This document shows positions 15,783 to 24,347 of a DNA stretch of 49,152 nt, piece by piece. This stretch comes from an uncultured Rhodospirillales bacterium. Lineage in GTDB: Bacteria; Pseudomonadota; Alphaproteobacteria; Reyranellales; Reyranellaceae. How positions within the stretch are numbered: position 1 is the stretch's first letter; the number at the start of each line of letters is the position of its first letter. The stretch lies in contig CAMFJT010000015.1 of NCBI GenBank assembly GCA_945957125.1, positions 1-49,152 of the forward strand, in the 5' to 3' direction. A program made the translations under genes and the position numbers. Below the pieces are notes generated by a model that ran no database searches, was not told where the DNA came from, and worked only from the letters and a program-made list of their open reading frames with translations.

Positions 15783-16628
15783 TCATTGCGGGCGGGGAAG
15801 GACGTCCGGCGATGAAGGCGAAAGCCGGATCCTCGCCGCGATGGCGCCAGCGCGCGGATGGTCGATGCTTTCGAGCGCGTGGAGTGCCGCGTCCGCCAGG
15901 TCCGGCCGGGTGCGGGCGAGGCGGCCGAACAGGACCATGCACTCCTCGTCGGCGATCGACGATGCGGCCTCGACCACATCCGCGGACGGCGCCTCGCGTA
16001 GCAACCGCTTGAGGAACGGGCGCGCCTCGCCGCGTCCCGATCGTCCGAGCGCGCACGCCGCCGAGGTCGCCACCGTCCGGTCATCGTCGGAGAGCAAACC
16101 GATCAGCGGCGACATGAGACCCTGCGAGGGCCGCGCGCAACCACAGGCAGCGGCGCGAATGCCCGGATCGGGATGGCGTAGCAACGTCTCCATGGTGCTG
16201 GCCGGCAGCAGCGCGTGCAATCGAGCGGCGGCGTCGACCGCGACGGCCAAGGTCGGGCCCCGTACGACCGCCCGGGAGATCATGTCGGAAACAGCCTGCC
16301 CGGCGATGGGGCCGCCGATCTCCGCGAGGGCGCGAAGCGCCGCAACCTGCTCGGGCACGAGGCGATCCGCGCCGAACCCTGCGAGCCGGCGGCACAACGC
16401 GGCGAGGGAAGGGACGGCGCCGGCGAGCCGCCGACGTCCGGCCTCCGCCGCGAGCCGGGCGCTGTCCGGGAGGTTCGCGTCGGCGATCGCGGCGATCAAC
16501 TCCGCATCGTCCTTGTCGGGGAGGGCAACCGGCGATCCTGTGCCACGCAGCCGGGAAGGCTCGGCCCCTGCGACGGCATCGGAAAAAAGATCGAGCTGCT
16601 TTCCGCGCACCCGGTCATGATGCGCCAA
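15783..16628 (-). CDS. HEAT-repeat protein
   Basis: 281 residues, alanine- and leucine-rich, made of repeated two-helix units such as LLRHPDPGIRAAACGCA, LIGLLSDDDRTVATSAACAL and LFGRLARTRPDLADAALHAL. These are HEAT/PBS-lyase-like repeats that form a solenoid for protein binding. There is no enzymatic motif and no signal peptide. It starts 73 bases from the divergent YCII gene. Function unknown. Confidence 0.7.
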   Translation of the reverse strand: MAHHDRVRGKQLDLFSDAVAGAEPSRLRGTGSPVALPDKDDAELIAAIADANLPDSARLAAEAGRRRLAGAVPSLAALCRRLAGFGADRLVPEQVAALRALAEIGGPIAGQAVSDMISRAVVRGPTLAVAVDAAARLHALLPASTMETLLRHPDPGIRAAACGCARPSQGLMSPLIGLLSDDDRTVATSAACALGRSGRGEARPFLKRLLREAPSADVVEAASSIADEECMVLFGRLARTRPDLADAALHALESIDHPRAGAIAARIRLSPSSPDVLPRPQ

Positions 16629-16701
16629 AGCTGCAGCCCGTCAAAGCAGCGCGGCACGCCACGCGCAGCGGGTGTTCGATGGCTCCAGCGGGAGACGGCT
16701 C

Positions 16702-17073
16702 GTGCGTGTGATGGTGCTGGTGAAGGCGACCGAGGACAGCGAGAAGGGCTTCACGCCCTCTCCGGAGTCGACGGCGATGATGGAGGCGATGGGCCGGTTC
16801 AACGATGAGCTGCAGGCGGCCGGGATCCTGCGCTTCGCCGATGGCTTGAAACCGTCCTCGGAGGGAAAGCGGGTGGCGTTCGATGGGGCGGGCCGCACAG
16901 TCATCGATGGACCTTTCGCGCAGACCCGAGAGCTGGTCGCCGGCTTCTGGCTCTGGGAGGTCAAGGACATGGAAGAGGCGGTTGCCTGGGCGAAGCGTTG
17001 CCCCAATCCCATGCCGGGCCCCAGCGAGATCGAGATCAGGCCGCTCTACGAGATGGCCGATTGGCGGCCATAG
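16702..17073 (+). CDS. YCII-related (DGPF-domain) protein
   Basis: 123 residues when started at the GTG (16702-16704), which has GGGAGA upstream and gives the family opening VRVMVLVKATEDSE. An ATG at 16672 would add ten unsupported residues. The diagnostic DGPFAQTREL is followed by GFWLWEVKDMEEAVAWAKR. The YCII/DGPF family has a ferredoxin-like fold and often occurs beside ECF sigma factor genes; none is next to this one. Activity is unknown. Confidence 0.82.
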   Translation: MRVMVLVKATEDSEKGFTPSPESTAMMEAMGRFNDELQAAGILRFADGLKPSSEGKRVAFDGAGRTVIDGPFAQTRELVAGFWLWEVKDMEEAVAWAKRCPNPMPGPSEIEIRPLYEMADWRP

Positions 17074-17089
17074 CGGGCACGCCTTCCGC

Positions 17090-18100
17090 TCAGCTCTGCT
17101 TACGCGGCCAGACTTTGCGGAGGGCGGTGTCGAGCCGCCGCCACAGCGGCGACAGCACGTGGCTGGCGAGCGGGATTGCCAGCAGGCCGACGACGAGTCC
17201 GATCGCGCCCGCGCCGGCGGCTTCGACCAGCCACGCGACCATCGGCCGAGCGACGGGGACCGCGCCTGCTACAGCCGCGCCGACATGCTCGAGGACATGG
17301 CTCGGCCCGCCGAGGCCGTAGGCTTCGAGCCCGTGGAGGATGATGCCGCCGCCGACCCAGATCATTGCCGCCGTGCCGATGACGCCCAATGCATTGAGGA
17401 GGTGCGGCATGCCCTGCACGATCGCGCGCCCGGCGAGCCGCAGCGGCGCGGCAGCCGGGGAGTCCGGCGCCAGCCGTGCCATCGCCAGGCCGAGATCGTC
17501 GGCCTTCACGATCAGCGCCACGACGCCGTAGACGGCTGCCGTGATGCCGATGCCGACGACGGCGAGGATGATCGCCCGCTCCACCGCGCTGTCGCCCGGA
17601 ATGGCGGCCAGCGCAATGGCCATGATCTCGGCCGAGAGGATGAAATCGGTCCTGATCGCACTGGCGACCCTCTGATCCTCGAAAGTCGCCGCGTCGAGCG
17701 CGCCGGCCTGGGCGTCGCCGGATTCCGCCGTGTGCGGGTCGTGCGGGAAAAGGTGCTCCCAGACCTTCTCCGCGCCCTCGTAGCAGAGATAGGCGCCGCC
17801 GATCATGAGCAGCGGCGTGATCGCCTGCGGCAGGAAGATGCTGAGCAGGAGCGCGGCAGGGAGCAGGATCAGCAGCTTGTTGCGGAGCGAGCCCAGCGCG
17901 ATCTTGCCGATGATCGGCAGCTCGCGTGCCGGGCTGAAGCCGGTGACGTAGCGCGGCGTGACGGCGGTGTCGTCGATCACGACGCCGGCCGCTTTCGCGC
18001 CGGCCTTGGCGGCGTGGGCCGCGACGTCGTCGACCGACGCGGCGGCGACCTTGGCCAGAGTGGCGATGTCGTCGAAGAGGGCCAACAGGCCGCCGCTCAT
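17090..18100 (-). CDS. DUF808 (YedI-like) inner-membrane protein
   Basis: 336 residues with several hydrophobic segments, for example LLILLPAALLLSIFLPQAIT, AIILAVVGIGITAAVYGVVA, IGTAAMIWVGGGIILHGLEA and AIGLVVGLLAIPLA. The opening SGGLLALFDDIATLAK, then DDVAAHAAKAGAKAAGVVID is diagnostic of DUF808/YedI. Function is unestablished. It diverges from the dehydrogenase gene at 18203 and converges with the YCII gene. Confidence 0.88.
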   Translation of the reverse strand: MSGGLLALFDDIATLAKVAAASVDDVAAHAAKAGAKAAGVVIDDTAVTPRYVTGFSPARELPIIGKIALGSLRNKLLILLPAALLLSIFLPQAITPLLMIGGAYLCYEGAEKVWEHLFPHDPHTAESGDAQAGALDAATFEDQRVASAIRTDFILSAEIMAIALAAIPGDSAVERAIILAVVGIGITAAVYGVVALIVKADDLGLAMARLAPDSPAAAPLRLAGRAIVQGMPHLLNALGVIGTAAMIWVGGGIILHGLEAYGLGGPSHVLEHVGAAVAGAVPVARPMVAWLVEAAGAGAIGLVVGLLAIPLASHVLSPLWRRLDTALRKVWPRKQS

Positions 18101-18202
18101 GCATTCATCCTTCGGTCGGTCGCACGATTCGTCGTCATGCCGGGCTGATGGTCCGGCCGGCGTTTGATAAGGTCACCCTCTCACGGAGGAAATGCCAAGG
18201 CC

Positions 18203-19210
18203 ATGGTCAAGACAGTGCTCTACGCGGAGAAGCTCTACGACAACGACAAGGTCGAGCGCGAGATCTTCGGTCCCGACGTCCGGGTCGTCTGGCGCAACGT
18301 CGCCAACCTGTCGCAGCTCGACGAGCGGGACTGCGCCGATGTCGACGGGCTGATGGTGCTGCGGCACGGGGTGAACGCCGAGCAGTTCGCCAAGTTCCCC
18401 AAGCTCGCCTGCGTCGTGCGCATGGGCGTCGGCTACGACAAGGTGGACCGCAAGGCGGCCGCCGCGCGCGGCGTCACGGTGTGCAACGTACCGGACTACG
18501 GCACGACCGAGGTCGCCGATCATGCGCTGGCGCTGGCCCTGGCGCTCCGCCGCGGCGTCATCCTCCACCACGAGGCGCAGCGGCGGCCGCAGCCCGCGCC
18601 GTGGAGCTACGTGCGCGATCCGCTATTGCGGCGAAACGGCGTGCAGACCTTCGGCATCGTCGGGCTGGGCCGCATCGGCACGGCGGCGGCGCTGCGCGCG
18701 AAGGCGTTCCAGTTCCGCGTCGTCGTCTACGATCCCTACATGCCGAACGGCACGGAGCTCGGCGTCGGCGTCGAGCGGGTGAACTCGCTCGAGGCCCTGA
18801 TGGAGCAGACCGATACGCTGTCGATCCACGCGCCGCTGACGCCCGAGACGCGCGGCATGATCTCGCGCGCGATGCTCGAGCGCATGCCGAAGGGCGGCGT
18901 GGTGGTGAGCACCGCGCGCGGGCCGATCGTCGATGTCGACGCGCTCGCCGATCTGCTGAAGCGCGGCCATCTCGCCGGTGTCGGCCTGGACGTGCTGCCC
19001 GTCGAGCCGCCGGTCGAGCCCGTGCCCGAGCTGGTGCGCGCCTATCGCGCGCGCGAGCCGTGGTGCGAGGGCCGCCTGATCATCACGCCGCACTCCGCCT
19101 TCTTCACGCCCGAGGCGTGGGACGACATCCGGGTCAAGTCGGCCGAGACCATGCGTGCCGCCCTGCTTGGCCCTCGCCCGCAGAACGTCATCACCCCGGA
19201 CATGTTCTGA
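18203..19210 (+). CDS. CtBP-like D-isomer-specific 2-hydroxyacid dehydrogenase
   Basis: 335 residues from the ATG at 18203 (MVKTVLYAEKLYDNDKVERE). It has the NAD-binding GLGRIGTAAALRAKAF, the substrate Arg in STARGPIVD, the Glu region LDVLPVEPP and the catalytic His in ITPHSAFFTPEAW. These match the C-terminal-binding-protein-like branch of the family, which reduces 2-oxo acids with NAD(P)H; the natural substrate is unknown. GGAGGA lies 12 bases before the ATG, a rather long spacing. A nested palindrome begins 14 bases past the stop. Confidence 0.88.
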   Translation: MVKTVLYAEKLYDNDKVEREIFGPDVRVVWRNVANLSQLDERDCADVDGLMVLRHGVNAEQFAKFPKLACVVRMGVGYDKVDRKAAAARGVTVCNVPDYGTTEVADHALALALALRRGVILHHEAQRRPQPAPWSYVRDPLLRRNGVQTFGIVGLGRIGTAAALRAKAFQFRVVVYDPYMPNGTELGVGVERVNSLEALMEQTDTLSIHAPLTPETRGMISRAMLERMPKGGVVVSTARGPIVDVDALADLLKRGHLAGVGLDVLPVEPPVEPVPELVRAYRAREPWCEGRLIITPHSAFFTPEAWDDIRVKSAETMRAALLGPRPQNVITPDMF

Positions 19211-19223
19211 CGGCTCTTGCGCC

Positions 19224-19345
19224 GGGCGCGCGCCACTCATAGGCGCTAACTTTGCCTTCGGCAAAAGCCATCATGCTCCTCTCCCCCTAGCGGGGGCGAG
19301 GAGCATGAGAAGAGGACAAAGTTAGCGCCTATGGGCGCGCCACTC
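19224..19345. repeat. Nested palindromic element, copy B1 (different inner hairpin)
   Basis: The outer arms match copy A: GGGCGCGCGCCACTCATAGG leading to TAGGCGCTAACTTT (19240-19253), and AAAGTTAGCGCCTA (19318-19331) followed by TGGGCGCGCCACTCC. The inner hairpin differs: TCATGCTCCTC / GAGGAGCATGA (19271-19308) around a C-run/G-run tip. The same outer cassette therefore carries different interiors. Confidence 0.8.
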
Positions 19346-19373
19346 CAGTTGCACGAATATTGACTTGAAGGCC

Positions 19374-19484
19374 GTCGTCCCGACCGGAGCCGAGCGTAGC
19401 GAGGCGTAGTGGAGGGACCTGCTCATGCAACGCCGGCCGGGAAGAACAGGTCCCTCGACGACGCTTCGTTGCGCTCGGGACGAC
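19374..19484. repeat. 111-bp inverted repeat, copy B2 of the GTCGTCCC module
   Basis: It runs from GTCGTCCCGA to TCGGGACGAC over exactly 111 bp, the same span and nearly the same sequence as the inner repeat of copy A (11209-11319). It adjoins copy B1. A degenerate trace of the outer right arm (CTAGCACCCATAGG) follows near 19508. Together with B1 it occupies most of the 318-bp gap between the dehydrogenase and cupin genes. Confidence 0.85.
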
Positions 19485-19528
19485 GGAAGAGGGCGCGCAG
19501 TCAAAAGGCTAGCACCCATAGGCGGAAC

Positions 19529-19924
19529 TCACCGCGGGCGATTCTCGGTGCCGAGACCGGCGGTGATGAACAGCGCGGTGGCGTGGCCGGCGACGTCGGC
19601 GGTGTGCCACACGCCGCGCGGGTTGATCGCGTACTCGCCAGGGCGCAGCGTGACGCTGCGGACCCCTTCGGCCAGTTCCTGGAACAGCGTGATCTCGCCG
19701 GCGGTGCAGACCACCACCTCCTCGCCGGCCGGGTGCCGCTCCCAGCTCGTCCAGCTCTCGCTGAAGCTGTATTGCGAGACGAGGCGTCCTTCTTCGCCGT
19801 CGGCGGCGTTGCGTTCGGCATAGGAGGCGTACCAGTCCATGCCGGTGAACTCGGGCTGCGACACGGCCCGCGCGCCGCGACCGAGATGGAGCGGAAAACG
19901 CTCCAGGGACAGTGGCTTCGTCAT
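19529..19924 (-). CDS. Cupin-domain protein
   Basis: 131 residues from the ATG at 19924 (MTKPLSLERFPLHLGRGARA). It shows the two-motif cupin barrel: WERHPAGEEVVVCTAGEITL, then RPGEYAINPRGVWHTADV. Histidines and a glutamate in these motifs would bind a metal. No specific reaction can be named. It is divergent from the molybdopterin oxidoreductase gene with about 70 bp between starts. Confidence 0.75.
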   Translation of the reverse strand: MTKPLSLERFPLHLGRGARAVSQPEFTGMDWYASYAERNAADGEEGRLVSQYSFSESWTSWERHPAGEEVVVCTAGEITLFQELAEGVRSVTLRPGEYAINPRGVWHTADVAGHATALFITAGLGTENRPR

Positions 19925-19995
19925 GCAGGCGCCTTGTAGCACACGACAGCGCGTCCGTTCAGGCGCATAGTCCGCCCCTTCGTGAGGTGAATGCC

Positions 19996-22263
19996 GTGCC
20001 CGACCAGACCATCTACCAGAAGCCCCGCCGCGCCGAGCGGCCGGGCGAGGCGATCGTCACCAGCACCTGCGGCCACAATTGCGGCGGCCGCTGCGTGGTC
20101 AACGCGCATGTCGTCGAGGACAGGATCGTACACATCTCGACCGACCCGGCGCGCTGGCAGCCGGATCTTCCGCCGCTGCATGCCTGCGCCCGCGGCGTCG
20201 GCCAGATCGAGCGGGTCTACCATCCCGACCGGCTGAAATATCCGATGCGCCGCGTCGGTGCGCGCGGCGCCGGCGGCTGGGAGCGCATCTCGTGGGACGA
20301 GGCGATGGAGCAGGTCGCCGGCGAACTGCAGCGGGTGCGGCGCCGGTACGGCAATGCCTCGATCCTCGATGCCTCACGCTCGGGCAGCCTGTCGATGCTG
20401 CATGGCGGCGGCGTGGCCAAGCGCTTCTTCTACAAGTTCGGCGGCTGCACCAACCTGTGGTCCAACATGTCGGCCGAAGCCGAGATCTTCGCCGTACGCA
20501 TGACCTTCGGCAGCGACAACAAGGTCTCCGGCCGCGAACCGACCGACTACGTGAACTCGAAGCTCATCCTGATGTGGGGCTGGAGCCCGTCCGACGGCAC
20601 GTTCGGCACGGGGACGCCCGAATATCTCAAGGAAGCAAAGAAGAAGGGCGTACGCATCGTCTGCGTCGATCCGCGCCGCACACGCACCAGTCGCCAGCTC
20701 GCCGACGAGCATCTCTTCATCAGGCCGTCGACCGATGCCGCCGCGCTGATCGCGATGACCCAGGTGATCGTGAGCGAGGGGCTGCACGACCAGGCCTTTT
20801 GCGATCGCCATGTGCTCGGCTTCGACGAGGCGCATCTGCCGGAGGGCGCGCCGGCCGGCTCGTCCTATCGCGCGTACCTGATGGGTGAGAGCGACGGGGT
20901 GCCCAAGACGCCGGAATGGGCCGCGCCCTTGTGTGGCATGCCGGCCGAGACGATCCGCCGGCTGGCCCGCGAGTTCGGCTCGACCAAGCCCGCGGCGCTG
21001 CATTGCGGCTACGCGCCCGGCCGCACCGCGTTCGGCGAGCAGTTCCATCGCGCGGCCTATGCGCTGGCGGCGATCACCGGCAATGTCGGCATCGTCGGCG
21101 GCAATTCGGGCGTGAGCAATGGCGTCACCGGCCGCAGCGGCATCAAGAGCCTGGCGCCGGGCTCCAACCCGATCGATTCGAAGGTGGCGACTCCGCTGCT
21201 CGCCGACCTGCTGGCGCGCGGCAAGGCCGGCGGCTATCCGGCCGACATCAAGCTGATCTACTCGTCGGGCGGCGACCTGTTCAACCAGTGCCCCAACGCC
21301 GGCAAGATGGCCGCGTCGCTCGACGGCGTGGAGTTCATCGTCGTGCAGGATCACTTCCTGACGCCGACCGCGCGGCATGCCGACATCGTGCTGCCGGCGA
21401 CGACCTTCTGGGAGCGCAACGACGTGCACACGCCGTGGGGCGGTGCGGGGCACTACGCGATCTACATGAAGCAGGCGATCCGGCCGATGTACGAGTGCCG
21501 CAACGACATGGACATCTTCGCCGATCTCGCCGCGCGGGTCGGCATCAACGACTACAGCGAACTCAACGAGGACCAGTGGTTGCGTGAGCTGACCGCCGAT
21601 GCGGTCGACGATTTCGAAGCGTTCGTCGAGCAGGGCGTGGCGCGCTTCGCACCGCCGGCGGATGCCGTTGCCTTCGCCCGGCAGATCCGCGATCCGGAAA
21701 ACCATCGGTTCGCCACGCCTTCGGGCAAGATCGAGGTCTATTCGACGGCGCTGGCCGCCAAGCCCGACTTCTACGGCCTCGGCGTGATCCCGCCGATCCC
21801 GACCTGGATCCCGCCGGTCGAGGCCGATCCGCGCCATCCGCTGATGCTGTGCAGCGCGAAGTCCCGCGCGCGCACCCATTCGATCCACGGCAACCAGCCG
21901 CTGCTGGCGCGGGTCGATCCCGACGACGTGTGGATGCATGCCGACGACGCGGCGGCGCGCGGCATCGCGAACGGCGACACGGTGCGCGTGTTCAACGATC
22001 GCGGCGCGACGCTCCTGCCGGTGAAGGTGACGCGCGACATCGCGCCGGGCGTGGTCACGATCAAGGAGGGCGCCTGGTTCGCGCCCGATGCGACCGGCAC
22101 GGACACCAGCGGTTGCGCCAACGCGCTCGCCGAGGATCGCGCCGCCCCCTGCGGCGCCACGACCTACAACACCAACCTGGTCGAGGTCGAGGCGGCCAGC
22201 AGTGCAGCTCTCTCTGTCTTGCCGGAGCGCGGGCGTCCCGCCCGCGCTCCGGCAAGAAAATGA
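19996..22263 (+). CDS. Molybdopterin-dependent oxidoreductase, DMSO-reductase family, single subunit
   Basis: About 755 residues. N-terminal cysteines C25, C29, C33 and C64 (TCGHNCGGRC ... HACARG) form a 4Fe-4S site. Molybdopterin-family phrases follow: LDASRSGSLSMLHGGG with a possible Ser ligand, LMWGWSPSDG, VCVDPRRTRTSRQLADEH, DHFLTPTARHADIVLPATTF, and the C-terminal dinucleotide-binding domain (AKSRARTHSIHGNQPLL, MHADDAAARGIANGDTV). The GTG at 19996 is chosen because AGGTGA precedes it; a longer frame from 19912 is not supported. There is no Tat signal, and no iron-sulfur or membrane subunit is nearby. The final ~15 residues are encoded by a repeat palindrome (22218-22256). Substrate unknown. 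Confidence 0.88.
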   Translation: MPDQTIYQKPRRAERPGEAIVTSTCGHNCGGRCVVNAHVVEDRIVHISTDPARWQPDLPPLHACARGVGQIERVYHPDRLKYPMRRVGARGAGGWERISWDEAMEQVAGELQRVRRRYGNASILDASRSGSLSMLHGGGVAKRFFYKFGGCTNLWSNMSAEAEIFAVRMTFGSDNKVSGREPTDYVNSKLILMWGWSPSDGTFGTGTPEYLKEAKKKGVRIVCVDPRRTRTSRQLADEHLFIRPSTDAAALIAMTQVIVSEGLHDQAFCDRHVLGFDEAHLPEGAPAGSSYRAYLMGESDGVPKTPEWAAPLCGMPAETIRRLAREFGSTKPAALHCGYAPGRTAFGEQFHRAAYALAAITGNVGIVGGNSGVSNGVTGRSGIKSLAPGSNPIDSKVATPLLADLLARGKAGGYPADIKLIYSSGGDLFNQCPNAGKMAASLDGVEFIVVQDHFLTPTARHADIVLPATTFWERNDVHTPWGGAGHYAIYMKQAIRPMYECRNDMDIFADLAARVGINDYSELNEDQWLRELTADAVDDFEAFVEQGVARFAPPADAVAFARQIRDPENHRFATPSGKIEVYSTALAAKPDFYGLGVIPPIPTWIPPVEADPRHPLMLCSAKSRARTHSIHGNQPLLARVDPDDVWMHADDAAARGIANGDTVRVFNDRGATLLPVKVTRDIAPGVVTIKEGAWFAPDATGTDTSGCANALAEDRAAPCGATTYNTNLVEVEAASSAALSVLPERGRPARAPARK
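22218..22256. repeat. Perfect 17-bp palindrome overlapping a coding 3' end
   Basis: CTTGCCGGAGCGCGGGC (22218-22234), a 5-base loop, then its exact reverse complement (22240-22256). It encodes the last residues of the molybdoenzyme and would also fold as a strong hairpin just before the TGA at 22261-22263. A half copy is present near 36556. Confidence 0.85.
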
Positions 22264-22274
22264 TATCCGATCGC

Positions 22275-22718
22275 TCAGCGCCGGTAGAACGGGGCGCGCT
22301 TCTTCACGGGATCGAGCAGGGACCAGTCGCCCTGCTCGACGACGTGGCCGAGCGGGAAGGGTGAGCGCGGCTCCTGGCCGAGCGAGCGCATGACCCTGTC
22401 GTCGCGGTAGTAGCAAAGCAGGATGACTCGAGTCAGGGCGGTGAGCGGCGCCCCGCCCTCGGCCCGTAGTTCATTGGCGACGGTCAGCCGGCGGTCGGCC
22501 GGAAGGTCGGCGAACGCGCCGCCGGCGAGGAGGGACAGGCGGCCGAGGGCGAGGCCGATATCCTCGCGGTCGCGGCCGAGGCTGCGCTCGATCTCGGAAA
22601 AAATCGCCTCGTCGTCGGCGCCCGGCGCGGCGTAGCGGTCGCTGGCGGGGATCATCGTGCCGGCAAAGGCCCGCAGGTCGCGGGCTTCGGCGGCGGTGAG
22701 GGCAGGGGTGGCTGGCAT
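22275..22718 (-). CDS. Putative small subunit partner of the GMC oxidoreductase
   Basis: 147 residues from the ATG at 22718; a GTG at 22736 is an alternative. LTAAEARDLRAFAGTMIPAS resembles the start of gluconate-2-dehydrogenase subunit-3-like proteins, which accompany GMC flavoproteins. No twin-arginine signal is present, unlike the periplasmic versions. It starts 24 bases after the GMC stop on the same strand. Assignment rests on the opening motif and the neighbour, so it is tentative. Confidence 0.6.
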   Translation of the reverse strand: MPATPALTAAEARDLRAFAGTMIPASDRYAAPGADDEAIFSEIERSLGRDREDIGLALGRLSLLAGGAFADLPADRRLTVANELRAEGGAPLTALTRVILLCYYRDDRVMRSLGQEPRSPFPLGHVVEQGDWSLLDPVKKRAPFYRR

Positions 22719-22742
22719 GTGCGGCTCGCGGTCCACTTCAGG

Positions 22743-24347
22743 TCAATCGAACAAGGTGCCGTCGGCGGCGCGGCGCTTGATGTTGTCGGCGATCCACAGC
22801 GACAGGGCCTGGATGGTCGAGGTCGGGTTCACGCCGCCCGACGTGACCCAGATGCTGCCGTCGACGATGAACAGGTTCTTCACGTCGTGGCAGCGGCCCC
22901 AGCCGTTGACCACCGAGCGCTCGGGGTCGGTCCCCATCCGCGCGGTGCCGAGCAGGTGCCAGCCGCCGTTCATGATCGGCGCTTCCGTCGAGATGTCCGT
23001 CGCGCCGGCGGCCTTCAGCGCCTCGGTCGCGCGCGCGATGCCGTGCGCCATCATCTTGCGGCTGTTGTCGCTCAGCGTGTAGTCGATGCGCGGCGCGGGG
23101 ATGCCGCTGGGGTCCTTCAGCACCGGATCGAGGGTCACGCGATTGTGCGCCTCGGGCAGGTCCTCGCAGATCGCGCTGAGGCTGAGCCGATGGTTGAGCA
23201 GCCGGCGATAGACCGCGTGATGGTCCGCGCCGAACGGCAGGCGGCCCGCCGCCGTGCTCGAGATCGCCTCGACGATCGAGCCCATGCCGCGGTTGATCTG
23301 GAAGGTGTAGCCGCGCACGAAGTCGCGCGCGGCGTCGGTCTCGTAGAATTCCTGGCTCCACAGGCAGAGCGTCGGGCCGTGGTTGCCGTCCATCTCCTCG
23401 TCGACATAGCCGTAGGTGTAGGCATAGGGATGGAACATCAGGTTCCGACCGACCAGGTCGGTCGAGTTGGCGATGCCGTTGGGGAAGCGGCCGGACTGCG
23501 AGGCGAGCATCAGGCGCGGCGTGCCGACGCCGTTGCAGGCGACGATCACCAGCTCGGCCGGCTGGAACTTCTCCTCGCCCTTGGCGTCGTAATAGATCGC
23601 ACCCGAGGCCATGCCGTGCTCGTCGAGCGTGATCTCGCGCACCCGGCAGCGCGTGCGCAGCTCGACGCCGGCGCGGATCGCCGCCGGCCAGTAGGTGATA
23701 TCGGTGCTGGCCTTGGCGCCCTGTGCGCAGCCCGGCGTGCAATGGCCGAGATTGATGCAGCGGCCGCGGCCCTCGTAGTCGACGGTGGCGACGGTCGAAT
23801 CGGACGGCCACCAATGCCAGCCCAGCTTGTTCATCGCCTTGCCGATGCGCTGGCCGCTCTTGCCCAGCGGCAAGGGCGGCATGGGCGGCTGGTGGAAGGG
23901 ATAGCCGGGATCGCCGGCGAGGCCGGAGACGCCCATCATGCGGTCGTTCTCGGCGAAGAACGGCTCGAGCGTGTCGTAATCGACCGGCCAGTCGTCGGCG
24001 ACGCCGTCGAGGCTCCTCACCTTGAAGTCGGACGGCTTCAGGCGCGGATAGTGCGCGGTGTACATGATCGTGCTGCCGCCCACGCCGTTGAAGTTGACCA
24101 CCTTGATGGGCGAGTTGGCGTCGTTGATCGGATAGTCGGTCTCGCGCGCGCGCCGGTTGGGGTTGATCGCGAAGTCGCTGAACAGGCGCGCCTCCCAGTC
24201 GCGGCCGTTGCTCGGATAGTCGGTCGGCTTCACCCAGTCGCCCTGCTCGAGGCAGAGGATGCGCATCTTGCTGTCCGCGAGGCTCCAGGCAGCCGCGGCA
24301 CCGGAAGCGCCGGAGCCGATGATCAGGACGTCGACCTTTTCGTTCAT
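22743..24347 (-). CDS. GMC-family FAD oxidoreductase
   Basis: 534 residues. The FAD-binding VDVLIIGSGASGAAAAWSL is at the N-terminus, VNFNGVGGSTIMYTAHYPRL follows, then INLGHCTPGCAQGAKAS, a C-terminal active-site His in NGGWHLLGTARMG and the partner Asn in SGGVNPTSTIQAL. These match glucose-methanol-choline oxidoreductases of the gluconate-2-dehydrogenase large-subunit type, which oxidise an alcohol or sugar hydroxyl; the substrate is unknown. No signal peptide is seen. The ATG overlaps the upstream YbaK-like stop (24344-24347), and the small subunit candidate follows. Confidence 0.9.
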   Translation of the reverse strand: MNEKVDVLIIGSGASGAAAAWSLADSKMRILCLEQGDWVKPTDYPSNGRDWEARLFSDFAINPNRRARETDYPINDANSPIKVVNFNGVGGSTIMYTAHYPRLKPSDFKVRSLDGVADDWPVDYDTLEPFFAENDRMMGVSGLAGDPGYPFHQPPMPPLPLGKSGQRIGKAMNKLGWHWWPSDSTVATVDYEGRGRCINLGHCTPGCAQGAKASTDITYWPAAIRAGVELRTRCRVREITLDEHGMASGAIYYDAKGEEKFQPAELVIVACNGVGTPRLMLASQSGRFPNGIANSTDLVGRNLMFHPYAYTYGYVDEEMDGNHGPTLCLWSQEFYETDAARDFVRGYTFQINRGMGSIVEAISSTAAGRLPFGADHHAVYRRLLNHRLSLSAICEDLPEAHNRVTLDPVLKDPSGIPAPRIDYTLSDNSRKMMAHGIARATEALKAAGATDISTEAPIMNGGWHLLGTARMGTDPERSVVNGWGRCHDVKNLFIVDGSIWVTSGGVNPTSTIQALSLWIADNIKRRAADGTLFD

